The translations under genes and the position numbers were made by a program. Positions 9,963 to 16,181 of a stretch of 16,181 nucleotides of DNA are shown here, in pieces. The stretch lies in NCBI GenBank assembly GCA_003545125.1, contig DQCI01000134.1, positions 1,152 to 17,332 on the forward strand, in the 5' to 3' direction. The stretch comes from Paracoccaceae bacterium (lineage in GTDB: Bacteria > Pseudomonadota > Alphaproteobacteria > Rhodobacterales > Rhodobacteraceae). Numbering within the stretch: position 1 is the stretch's first letter; each line of letters opens with the position of its first letter. The notes under the pieces were generated by a model. It was not told the origin of the DNA. It ran no database searches and was given only the letters and a program-made list of their open reading frames with translations.

Positions 9963-10748
9963 TCAGCGGATGTCGGCGCCGATCCATTCCATGGCGATCT
10001 CGACATAGGTGCCGTCTTCCATCATCGCGTCGAGCGCTTCCTGCATCCCCGCGGCGAGCGCAGGGTTGCCCTCGCGGATCGCGATCCCGGCGCCGAACTC
10101 ATCGGTCTCGAAATCTTCGATGACCGCGAATGACTGACCCTTTTCGGTCATCGCGAGAATCGCGGCGATCGAGTCGTTGACGATCACGTCGACGCGGCCG
10201 TTTTCGAGCTCGAGCAACAGTTCGGGCAGACCCTTGTAGGTGCGCACGCTGTAGCCCTGCTCGCGCGCCCATTCCTCGTGGGTCTCGCCGAGCGTTACCC
10301 CGACCTGCACATCGCCGAGCTGGCTTACGGAGGTGATGTCGCTGCCTTCCTGGGTGAAGATGGCGCGCTTGGTGGTGTAGTACGGGCCGACAAAATCGAC
10401 CACTTCGTCGCGTTCCTCGGTAATGGTCATCGAGCCGACGATGGCGTCGTACTTGTTGGCCAGCAACCCGCCGATGATCCCGTCCCAGGCGGTGGTGACA
10501 ATCTCGGTCTCGAGCCCCATCCGCTTGGCAATCTCGGTGCCGATGGCCGGGTCGAAGCCGACGACCTCGTTCTGATCGTTGACGAAGTTGAACGGCGGAT
10601 AAGCGCCCGACATGGCGATGCGGATCACCCCCGCTTCCTTGATCGTGTCGAGTTCCTCGGCAGAGGCCGGCGCGGTCGCCGCGATCCCGGCGAGGGCGAG
10701 GCTGCCTGCGGCGACGGCGGCTTTGATGAGATTTCTGCGCTTGGTCAT
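9963..10748 (-). CDS. Periplasmic amino-acid ABC transporter substrate-binding protein (family 3)
   Basis: A 261-residue secreted solute-binding protein of the polar-amino-acid family. Residues 1-30 form a signal peptide ending in ATAPASA, with a KRRNLIK start that resembles a twin-arginine motif. The mature part has GAYPPFNF near residue 48, the SMTITEERDEVVDF segment whose Arg binds the ligand carboxylate in relatives, a VGVTLGETHEE segment and an Asp in VNDSIAAIL that usually contacts the ligand amino group. This suggests an amino acid with the usual zwitterionic group. The ATG at 10748 follows an AGGAGAG ribosome site. It is the first gene of the operon, divergent from the LysR gene, and sets what the pathway takes up. 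Confidence 0.93.
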   Translation of the reverse strand: MTKRRNLIKAAVAAGSLALAGIAATAPASAEELDTIKEAGVIRIAMSGAYPPFNFVNDQNEVVGFDPAIGTEIAKRMGLETEIVTTAWDGIIGGLLANKYDAIVGSMTITEERDEVVDFVGPYYTTKRAIFTQEGSDITSVSQLGDVQVGVTLGETHEEWAREQGYSVRTYKGLPELLLELENGRVDVIVNDSIAAILAMTEKGQSFAVIEDFETDEFGAGIAIREGNPALAAGMQEALDAMMEDGTYVEIAMEWIGADIR

Positions 10749-10873
10749 TTCACTCTCCTGTTGGGTTCTGTCGAAGCCCCCCGGCGATGCCCCCGGGCGG
10801 GTGACGGTCTCGACCGCCTTGCCGGAAACGCTTGCACGCCCCCAATTATCGCGCAAATAAATAAAGCGAATGA
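10749..10873. promoter_or_regulatory. Divergent promoter region between operon and LysR gene
   Basis: The short gap between the divergent genes must hold promoters for both. It has an AT-rich island at about 10844-10872 in an otherwise GC-rich stretch. On the minus strand GATAAT at 10850-10845 is a good -10 candidate for the operon, although I see no convincing -35 at the right distance. This would give a leader of roughly 90 bases before the binding-protein start. Confidence 0.4.
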
Positions 10874-10898
10874 TCAACATAGATGAGGTCTATGATGA
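10874..10898. promoter_or_regulatory. Probable LysR operator overlapping the regulator's start
   Basis: Inverted repeat TCAACATAGA - TGAGG - TCTATGATGA: nine of ten arm positions pair, and the inner six pair perfectly. It contains the T-N11-A core (T10881-1 to A10892) typical of LysR-type binding sites. It covers the ribosome site and start codon of the LysR gene, as expected for autorepression, and is upstream of the operon promoter candidate. Assignment to this regulator is inferred. Confidence 0.55.
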
Positions 10899-11848
10899 AG
10901 CCCTATGAGCAACGGTTCCCTTGGCAGCTGGACTGGAATCTCCTGCGCACCTTCATGGTCGTGGTCGAACAACGCGGCATCTCACGGGCGGCGGATTTCC
11001 TCGGGCTCAAACAGCCCACGATCTCGTCTGCGCTGAAGCGGTTGGAGGCGGCGGCCGGCCAGCGCCTGATCATCAGAAAACCCAACGAATTCAGAGTGAC
11101 ACGCGCTGGCCAGGTGCTGTACTCCCAATGCTCCTCGATCTTCGGCATGGTCTCCCAGCTGCCGTCCCTGTTGGAGATCGGGGGCGAAGACCTGCGCGGT
11201 CACATCTCGATCGGCATCACCAGCCATGTGATCTCCGACCATTTCGACGCGGCCCTGAACAGCTTCACAATGCGCCATCCGAAGGTGACGTTTTCGTTCA
11301 ACGTCGCCGAAAGCGAGGAGATCGTCGCGCGGGTCAATCAGAACCGTACGAGTCTCGGGATATGCCTGATGCACAAAAAACCGGCAGGCCTGAAAGCCAA
11401 GATCCTGTACCGGGAGTACTTCGGCCTGTTCTGCGGGCCGCGCCACCCGCTGTTCGACAGGCCGGAGATCGCGCTCGCCGACCTCGAAGGCGAGCCGTCG
11501 GTGTCCTTTCAAACCGAAGCCGAAGGCGGCCCATTGGAACCTGTGGCAAAGCTTCGGGCGCGCGCGAAGATCGCCGCCGGCTGGCGCGGGCTATCGTCCA
11601 ACCTGCACGAGTTGCGCCGGATGATCGTTGCCAATGTCGGCATCGGCGCGCTGCCGCTCCACGTCGCCCGGCGCGACGTCGATCTCGGCCGTTTGCGACA
11701 ATTGCCCCCCTACGACGATCTGCCACTGGTCAACATCTATCTGTTGACCAACCCGGCCCGCCACCTGTCCGACGCCGAGACGGCGTTCTTGGCGCTCTGC
11801 GGCGATGCCATCACCGAGGCGAACCTCGACGACCGCACCTACCAGTGA
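10895..11848 (+). CDS. LysR family transcriptional regulator
   Basis: A 317-residue LysR-type regulator. The N-terminal winged helix-turn-helix is visible at about 16-75 (LDWNLLRTFMVVVEQRGIS, AADFLGLKQPTISSALKRLE), followed by a substrate-binding-like effector domain with the usual RGHISIGI-type first strand (LRGHISIGITSH near 100). Four in-frame or overlapping ATG choices exist close together; I prefer 10895 because the GAGG at 10885-10888 is then at proper distance, but 10883 or 10892 would add only a few residues. It diverges from the catabolic operon and is its likely regulator, with an operator over its own start. The effector is probably the substrate or an early intermediate, which is inference. 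Confidence 0.92.
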   Translation: MKPYEQRFPWQLDWNLLRTFMVVVEQRGISRAADFLGLKQPTISSALKRLEAAAGQRLIIRKPNEFRVTRAGQVLYSQCSSIFGMVSQLPSLLEIGGEDLRGHISIGITSHVISDHFDAALNSFTMRHPKVTFSFNVAESEEIVARVNQNRTSLGICLMHKKPAGLKAKILYREYFGLFCGPRHPLFDRPEIALADLEGEPSVSFQTEAEGGPLEPVAKLRARAKIAAGWRGLSSNLHELRRMIVANVGIGALPLHVARRDVDLGRLRQLPPYDDLPLVNIYLLTNPARHLSDAETAFLALCGDAITEANLDDRTYQ

Positions 11849-11865
11849 CGGCACGCCGCCTTTTT
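11849..11865 (+). terminator. Weak terminator candidate after the LysR gene
   Basis: Directly after the stop codon a short inverted repeat CGGC-AC-GCCG is followed by CC and five T residues. The stem is only four base pairs with a two-base loop, so it is marginal, but position and T-run fit an intrinsic terminator. Confidence 0.25.
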
Positions 11866-12393
11866 GATGCGGATACCAAGACCACCGTCGTCGCCGCGCA
11901 AGGACCTCGATGCCCCCTCACCTTTCCGCATGGGTCCAACATGCTGTGGGCCCCGATTTCGGCATCGACTGACCAGCGGCCAACGCGCATGAGCTGGACG
12001 AAACCGGCGCCCAATGGAAGGGCCGGACCTCGGCGTTACGGAGATCATCCTTTCAGGCCGCCCATGGGGCGGAACCCGTATCGCGATGAACCTGCGCATT
12101 GAGGTGCTCGCGAAACCCCATCGCGGCAAACTCGAGCTGTCGGCTTCGTCCGCCACGCGGACACCGACGCAGCGCCGCCGCGCAATGAGCCGTCGTCCAA
12201 GCAAGTGGCCGCGGGACAATTGAAGAGAATGCCCGCACTGCGGGACAAATCTGCCGTTGACTGAAAGTCGGCTCCCAGCAGGCGTGAAACGTTCGGTGGT
12301 TTTCGCCGTGGCCGCAAGCCGCGGGAAAATCCACAGGACCCGCAGACCGGTTGAGATCAACAGAGAAATCGTATGTCACCCGCATGTTGAAAC
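11866..12393. other. Gene-free stretch between LysR gene and IS remnant
   Basis: About 530 bases without a reading frame that resembles a known protein on either strand; the open frames present are short, arginine-rich and lack ribosome sites. Visible structure: CCCGCA-C-TGCGGG, an inverted repeat at 12232-12244, and a direct repeat GCGGGACAA at 12211-12219 and 12240-12248. It is likely decayed or intergenic sequence next to the mobile-element cluster. Confidence 0.5.
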
Positions 12394-12492
12394 TGACCTG
12401 CCACGGGATACTTCCACCAGACAGAATTGGAGTCCGACCCAAACAAGGGACGGACAATGAAGGGATCAAGATTTACGGAAGAGAAAATCATT

Positions 12493-12533
12493 CACTGCCC
12501 GACAGGCGATTGCACGGCAATCTGCCGAGGCGG
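12493..12533. repeat. 41-base palindrome-bearing insertion inside orfA
   Basis: Relative to the expected OrfA reading (KII followed by GIL), 41 extra bases are present. They contain the perfect hairpin GATTGC-ACG-GCAATC at 12508-12522, extended by GGC/GCC with one bulged base. The insertion shifts the frame and creates an early stop. Confidence 0.55.
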
Positions 12534-12610
12534 GGCATTCTGACCGAGCACGAGGCTGGCGCGAAGTGCGCTGATCTCTGTCGCAAGCATGGCATGTCGG
12601 AAGATACGTT

Positions 12611-12648
12611 CTACAACTGGAAGGCCAAGCTACAACTGGAAGGCCAAG
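12611..12648. repeat. 19-base perfect tandem duplication in orfA
   Basis: CTACAACTGGAAGGCCAAG occurs twice in a row (12611-12629 and 12630-12648). It encodes the YNWKAK motif twice, in two different frames, and so shifts the frame. A replication-slippage type event is the simplest cause. Confidence 0.95.
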
Positions 12649-12776
12649 TTTGGCGGCATGACGGTTTCGGATGCCAAGCGGCTCAAGGCGCTGGAAGACG
12701 AGAATGCCCGGCTGAAGAAGCTACTCGCGGAACAGATGTTGGAAGCGGCGACGATGAAGGAGCTGCTTTCAATAAA

Positions 12777-12887
12777 ATGGTGAGGCCCGCCGTGAAGCGC
12801 GCGGCTGTTGCGCATCTGAGATCCCAGATGGGACCACCGGAACGGCGGGCCAGCAAGGTTGTCGGGGCGGATCGCAAGATGATCTGA
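12777..12887 (+). pseudogene. IS3-family OrfB (transposase), N-terminal fragment
   Basis: Starts in the -1 frame relative to OrfA with MVRPAVKRAAVAHLRSQM, as IS3 OrfB normally does, and continues to VVGADRKMI before a stop. Only about 36 of the usual ~270 residues remain; the integrase core with its DDE triad is absent. The sequence after about 12884 no longer resembles the element. Confidence 0.8.
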
Positions 12888-13036
12888 GCTACACCCCATT
12901 TGTTGGTAAGCGGTATGCCGTTCCCACATTAGCCTAGTTTTTGAATGGAATGACGTTGTCGCCTTGCATGAAAGGAGAGGTGGCGTGGTTTGTTTGAACA
13001 GTTTCGAGCCGTTTCCTAGGTGGATTTCCCGCTCGG
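12888..13036. other. Gap between two IS remnants, probably containing an IS end
   Basis: About 150 bases without a gene. The part from about 12969 to 13036, read on the minus strand, follows an IS3-type OrfB stop codon and resembles the terminal non-coding region of such elements (GAAATCCACC..., then CAAACAAACCACGCCACC). The part before it (12906 onward, GTAAGCGGTATGCCG) recalls the GTAAGCG ends of IS66-family elements, but too weakly to call. Confidence 0.4.
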
Positions 13037-13195
13037 TTACGCCACGATCGGGATTCGCCGTGACGTGTTGAGATATGCCTGATCGGGCGTGCGCCAGTCC
13101 AGCGATGAGTGCGGTCTCCTCGTGTTGTAGAACCCCAGATAGCGGGTGAGGCCCTCCCGGGCGGCGATCACGCTGTCACAGACGCGAAGGTACTT
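13037..13195 (-). pseudogene. IS3-family OrfB, C-terminal fragment
   Basis: The last 52 residues of an IS3-type transposase, ending with a genuine stop: KYLRVCDSVIAAREGL, then TRYLGFYNTRRPHSSLDWR and TPDQAYLNTSRRIPIVA. The FYN-x-RRPHSSLD-x-RTP motif is characteristic of this family's C terminus. Everything upstream, including the catalytic residues, is gone and is replaced by the MuF-toxin remnant. It differs in type from the other IS3 piece, whose OrfA belongs to the IS407/IS51 group, and points in the opposite direction, so the two are probably not halves of one element. Confidence 0.85.
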
Positions 13196-14098
13196 GTGAC
13201 AAAGGCCTCTGACAATTGCCCGCTAGCAACAGCGTTAACTGTGGCCGCGTTCCGGGCCAGATTGGAGTTCGTCAGTTTTTGCGCGGATTCGAGTGACGAG
13301 AAGGACCCGTGACGCCTTCGGAAAACGCTCACGACCGGACCTTCGAATTGTTGGGCGTTCACCGCACTCCGCACTCTGCAGAAATGCTTCGCTCTTCCCA
13401 ACGGGCGGGGCAATCGTATGCCCACCCTTTGCCTCATGTTCCTGAAGGTTCCGTATGGGAACACCGCCACCGGCCGTTGGCTCAAAGTCGACTGGCGTGA
13501 CATCACTCTGGGTTCCCTGAGCAACTGGTTCGGCGTAGCACCGGCAATTGTGTGCCTGCCCGGGGTGGCCGCCTTCCGGCGGCTCGTGCCATTGAAACAC
13601 CCGGCCGTCATAGTCAGCATGAAGGTCACGGATTTTGGGGTCGTCCTGCGAGCGCCAGATGCACCGCTCTATGCCAAGCGCTTCCGAACGAAGCTGGTTG
13701 ATCAATCCAGCGAATGCGCGAAGCAGCCGTTCTTCCATGGCCACCCGCAGCGGGCGCGAGCGCTGTGGATGGGTCTGATACTCGTTGAAGATGCCCTCTA
13801 GCCGAACACTCCAATGGTCCAGAATTTCGTCTTTCGCGTCCGTGACATCTCGCAGATCGGATTCGGTCACGGCCGGCACCGTGTCTGGTGGCGTCAGCGC
13901 ATTCAGGAGCATCCGCGTGTTTTTTTCGATCACATGATCCAGGCGGCCCGCGAAATCGGCGCGCGGAGCTTCTTGGTTCGGGAGCGTTGATTTCATAGAA
14001 AAGGCGACACGGCGGCCATGGACCTGACCGTTGCGCCGAGCCAATTCGTACCGACCATGTCCCCCATGCCTGAGAAAACCCTCGAAACTGTCTTGCAT
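13168..14098 (-). pseudogene. Phage MuF (gpF-like) head protein fused to an RNase A-like toxin domain, broken
   Basis: Read from an ATG at 14098 (GGAGG ribosome site), the first frame runs to 13235. It carries a helical N-terminal part, then the MuF/minor-head motif at about 13526-13680: GIERCIWRSQDD, HADYDGRVFQW, PPEGGHPGQ and a terminal NCRCYAEP. About 25 residues later begins NLQEHEAKGGHTI...VGKSEAFL (13376-13450), the start of the bacterial RNase A-like (CdiA-CT type) toxin domain. The rest of that domain, GSFSSLESAQKLTNS, LARNAATVNAVASG and AFVTSTFASVT, is found in another frame at about 13171-13311, so a frameshift lies between 13313 and 13375. The domain's last part (normally continuing TGYEAY) is missing where the IS fragment joins. 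No immunity gene is visible. MuF-toxin fusions are known from temperate phages; this copy is a relic. Confidence 0.75.
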
Positions 14099-14532
14099 GG
14101 GGCCTCCGCGCAGGTGCGTGGTCGTTCTTGATGCTCGTGGTTCAGAATACACTGCAAGACCGTTCGCTGCTCGGCCTTGCGAAGCAACGCCGTTGTGTGA
14201 CCGTCGGTGTCCCGCTTTTCGATATCCCTTCCGGTATACCGGTGAAAAAACGGTCGTTTCTGCCCCCCCCGAGTGCCAGGTATCTTCAATGGATATGTGG
14301 GACAGAACCGCCAGGCCGAACCCGTTGAGTTCTGGCAGCTATCTGTCACTGCGGGCATGCCTGCGCCCAAGCCGTGGGAAAGCTGCCCTTCGACATGGTA
14401 TGCAAAGGTCTCGAAAGGGCTCACCGCCGTCATTCGCGGCCTTCGCTTCGCAGCCGGGACACGACCCTGGAAATTGTCCCGCGCCGGATCCTTTGGTATC
14501 GGGTAGCCTGAGCCACTCCGAGGGAGGATGCC
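14099..14532. other. Gene-free stretch upstream of the oxidoreductase gene
   Basis: About 430 bases with no convincing gene. A minus-strand frame continues upstream of the MuF start, but I recognise nothing in it and it has an earlier stop. Visible features: a perfect 12-base palindrome CCGGTATACCGG at 14231-14242, a run of eight C at 14263-14270, and inverted CGGGACA / TGTCCCG at 14454-14481. The promoter of the downstream gene should lie in the last part, but no clear -35/-10 pair is seen. Confidence 0.5.
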
Positions 14533-16181
14533 ATGGCGCGCGATCTGGTCGATGTTTCGCTCGACGACAAATACACCCGCGACCGTGGTCGGATCCTGAT
14601 CTCCGGTGTCCAGGCGCTCATTCGGTTGCCGATGCTGCAACGCGACCGCGACGCCGCGCGTGGCTACAAGACGGCGGGGTTCATTTCCGGGTATCGGGGG
14701 TCGCCGCTGGGTGGTCTCGACAGCGCGGCCTTTCGCGCGGCGGATCGGCTCAAGGCGCATGACATCACCTTCCTTCCCGCGGTGAACGAAGATCTCGCGG
14801 CCAGCTCGGCCTGGGGGACCCAGCAGATCGATGCGCTGCCCGGGGCAAAGGTCGAGGGCGTTTTCGCCATGTGGTATGGCAAGGGGCCGGGCGTGGAGCG
14901 GTCGACCGACGCGATCCACCACGGCAACTACGCCGGCACCCATGAAAAAGGCGGCGTGCTCCTCGTCTACGGCGATGACCATTCCGGAAAGTCCTCGACC
15001 AGTGCACACCAGAGCGAACAGACCCTCGCGGCGCTGTCGGTCCCGTCGCTCTACCCCGCGGACGTCGAGGAGTTTCTGCGCTTCGGTTTGCTCGGCTGGG
15101 AAATGTCGCGGTTCACCGGGCTTTGGGTCGGGTTCAAATGCGTCAACGAGACCGTCGAGCAGACCGCCACCGTGTCGCTCGATGCGGCTGGGGCCGATAT
15201 CGTCGTGCCGAAACGCCACCCCGACCAACTTCCGCCGCAGGGGGTGAACATCAACCCGCGGTTCTTCGGGCCGGGCGAGGTCGAGCAGGTGGTGCAGCGG
15301 TACCGCCTGCCGCTGGTGCACGCCTTTGTACGCGCAAACCGGATCGACCGGGTCGCCAAGGGGGCTGAGCTGCCCAGGATCGGGATCGTCGCCGCCGGCA
15401 AGAGCTACAAGGACGTTTGCCGGGCGCTCGAGCTTCTCGGTCTCGACCCGGCGCGGATGGCAGCACTCGGGGTCGGGGTGTGGAAAGTCGGCTGCATCTG
15501 GCCGTTGGAACCGCAAGGCATCGCCGCTTTTTCCGGGCAGGCCGAGGCGCTCCTGTTCGTCGAGGACAAACATCCCGTGCTGGAGGATCAGGCGCGCGCG
15601 ATCCTCTACGATACCGCCCGTCACCCGGCGATCTGGGGCAAGACCGACGGCCAGGGCAACCGGCTGTTTCCGTCCGACGTCGCCATCGATCCGCAAGAGA
15701 CCGCCCGCGCCCTCTACCGGCTGCTGCGCGACCGGGGCCTCGCCGACCCGACCCTCGAGGCCGCTTATGAACGCATGGCGCCGGCGCCGCTCTTGAACCG
15801 GCCCACGGCCAGCGGCGACACCCGCGTGCCCTATTTCTGTTCGGGCTGCCCGCACAACACCTCGACCCGGCTGCCGGACGGGAGCCTCGCCTTCTCGGGG
15901 ATCGGTTGCCACACCCTGGTGCTGTTCAACGGCACCGACACGACCATGCCGCCGACCCAGATGGGCGGCGAGGGCGCGAACTGGATCGGCCTCGCGCCCT
16001 TCACCGAAACGCCGCACATGTTCCAGAACATCGGCGACGGCACCTACTTCCATTCGGGCCTTCTCGCGATCCGCGCCTCGGTCGCCGCCGGGGTGAACGT
16101 GACCTACAAGATCCTCTACAACGACGCCGTCGCGATGACCGGGGGGCAGCCCATCGACGGACCGATCAGCGTCGGCCGGAT
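14533..16181 (+). CDS. Indolepyruvate ferredoxin oxidoreductase, fused form (5' part)
   Basis: The first 549 codons of a large thiamine-diphosphate enzyme that oxidatively decarboxylates aryl pyruvates (from aromatic amino acids) to acyl-CoA with ferredoxin as electron acceptor; the fused alphaproteobacterial proteins are usually over 1,100 residues, so the gene continues beyond the window. Seen here: ISGYRGSPLGGLD at 51-63, NEDLAASSAWGTQQ from residue 85, WYGKGPGVERS at about 114-124, YGDDHSGKSS near 146, CSGCPHN at 436-442, GIGCHTLVLFNGTD, and the TPP-binding GDGTYFHSGL at 501-510 with KILYND after it. The ATG at 14533 follows GGGAGG. The reading frame is uninterrupted and shows the GC-rich codon use of the catabolic operon, unlike the scrapyard before it. 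It is not obviously linked to the operon's pathway. Confidence 0.95.
   Translation, partial: MARDLVDVSLDDKYTRDRGRILISGVQALIRLPMLQRDRDAARGYKTAGFISGYRGSPLGGLDSAAFRAADRLKAHDITFLPAVNEDLAASSAWGTQQIDALPGAKVEGVFAMWYGKGPGVERSTDAIHHGNYAGTHEKGGVLLVYGDDHSGKSSTSAHQSEQTLAALSVPSLYPADVEEFLRFGLLGWEMSRFTGLWVGFKCVNETVEQTATVSLDAAGADIVVPKRHPDQLPPQGVNINPRFFGPGEVEQVVQRYRLPLVHAFVRANRIDRVAKGAELPRIGIVAAGKSYKDVCRALELLGLDPARMAALGVGVWKVGCIWPLEPQGIAAFSGQAEALLFVEDKHPVLEDQARAILYDTARHPAIWGKTDGQGNRLFPSDVAIDPQETARALYRLLRDRGLADPTLEAAYERMAPAPLLNRPTASGDTRVPYFCSGCPHNTSTRLPDGSLAFSGIGCHTLVLFNGTDTTMPPTQMGGEGANWIGLAPFTETPHMFQNIGDGTYFHSGLLAIRASVAAGVNVTYKILYNDAVAMTGGQPIDGPISVGR

Larger units (their letters stand above)
12457..12783 (+). 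pseudogene. IS3-family transposase OrfA, disrupted twice
   Basis: Pieces of one OrfA occur in successive frames: MKGSRFTEEKII (from 12457), then GILTEHEAGAKCADLCRKHG plus MSEDTFYNWKAK (about 12534-12629), then FGGMTVSDAKRLKALEDE and the leucine-zipper stretch to LLSIKW, stop at 12783. The helix-turn-helix and coiled coil are those of the IS407/IS51 group. The first break is a 41-base insertion at 12493-12533 (+2 in frame), the second a 19-base tandem duplication at 12611-12648 (+1). Removing both would restore one continuous frame of ordinary length, so the breaks are secondary damage. Confidence 0.85.
12394..12887 (+). mobile_element. Truncated IS3-family insertion sequence (IS407/IS51-like)
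   Basis: The left end TGACCTGCCACGGGATACTT looks like an IS3-family terminal repeat and lies 63 bases before orfA, with the leader GGAGTCCGACCCAAACAAGG typical of this group. Then come a broken orfA and only the first 36 codons of orfB. The right end and the catalytic DDE region are missing. The element cannot transpose by itself. Subgroup is judged from the OrfA sequence. Confidence 0.8.

Noticed and set aside
8132..10123. Long plus-strand open frame opposite the permeases and creatininase
   Set aside because: Same reasons: composition typical of an antisense shadow, while the minus strand encodes clear transporters.
12045..12469. Open frames on both strands in the region before the IS remnant, tested as a possible recombinase or transposase
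   Set aside because: No recognisable motif, no ribosome site, and overlapping frames of similar quality on both strands.
12906..12968. Possible IS66-family end starting GTAAGCGGTATGCCG
   Set aside because: Only the first bases recall such ends; no matching second end or IS66 gene is present in the window.
12394..13195. The two IS3 pieces as one element with a deleted middle
   Set aside because: They face in opposite directions and their OrfA and OrfB types appear to belong to different IS3 subgroups.
13993..16053. Long minus-strand open frame opposite the oxidoreductase gene
   Set aside because: The plus strand encodes a clear, uninterrupted indolepyruvate ferredoxin oxidoreductase; the minus frame shows no recognisable domain.

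Overview
The window reads as a high-GC alphaproteobacterial chromosome, most likely from the Rhodobacterales. This is inferred from base composition, the operon style (many ATGA overlaps) and the long fused type of indolepyruvate ferredoxin oxidoreductase; no rRNA or tRNA is present to confirm it.

Layout. (1) Positions 100-10748, minus strand, hold one compact 12-gene operon. From its promoter end it encodes a periplasmic amino-acid binding protein, a creatininase-family amidohydrolase, two polar-amino-acid ABC permeases, their ATPase, a class III aminotransferase, a GNAT acetyltransferase, CoA-transferase subunits A and B, an ArgE/DapE-type deacetylase, a thiolase and an M20D amidohydrolase. 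(2) A LysR regulator (10895-11848, plus strand) diverges from it, with a near-perfect inverted repeat carrying a T-N11-A core over its own start. (3) Positions 11849-14532 are a scrapyard without an intact gene. It holds an IS3-family element with a broken orfA and cut orfB, the C-terminal end of another IS3-type orfB, and, joined to that, a decayed phage MuF head protein fused to an RNase A-like toxin domain. (4) From 14533 to the window end runs the 5' part of a fused indolepyruvate ferredoxin oxidoreductase gene.

How the operon may work. Transaminase, 3-oxoacid-type CoA-transferase and thiolase in one transcript is the logic expected for a beta-amino acid: transamination gives a 3-oxo acid, which is activated with CoA and cleaved to acetyl-CoA plus a shortened acyl-CoA. 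Adding an amine-type GNAT and a deacetylase matches, step for step, the acetylated L-beta-lysine route known from classical enzymology in a Pseudomonas (beta-lysine, N6-acetyl-beta-lysine, 3-keto-6-acetamidohexanoate, 4-acetamidobutyryl-CoA, 4-aminobutyrate). The substrate is my inference. Alternatives are other beta- or omega-amino acids or N-acylated forms of them. The second noteworthy item is the MuF-RNase A polymorphic toxin relic, clearly inactivated by a frameshift and an IS junction.
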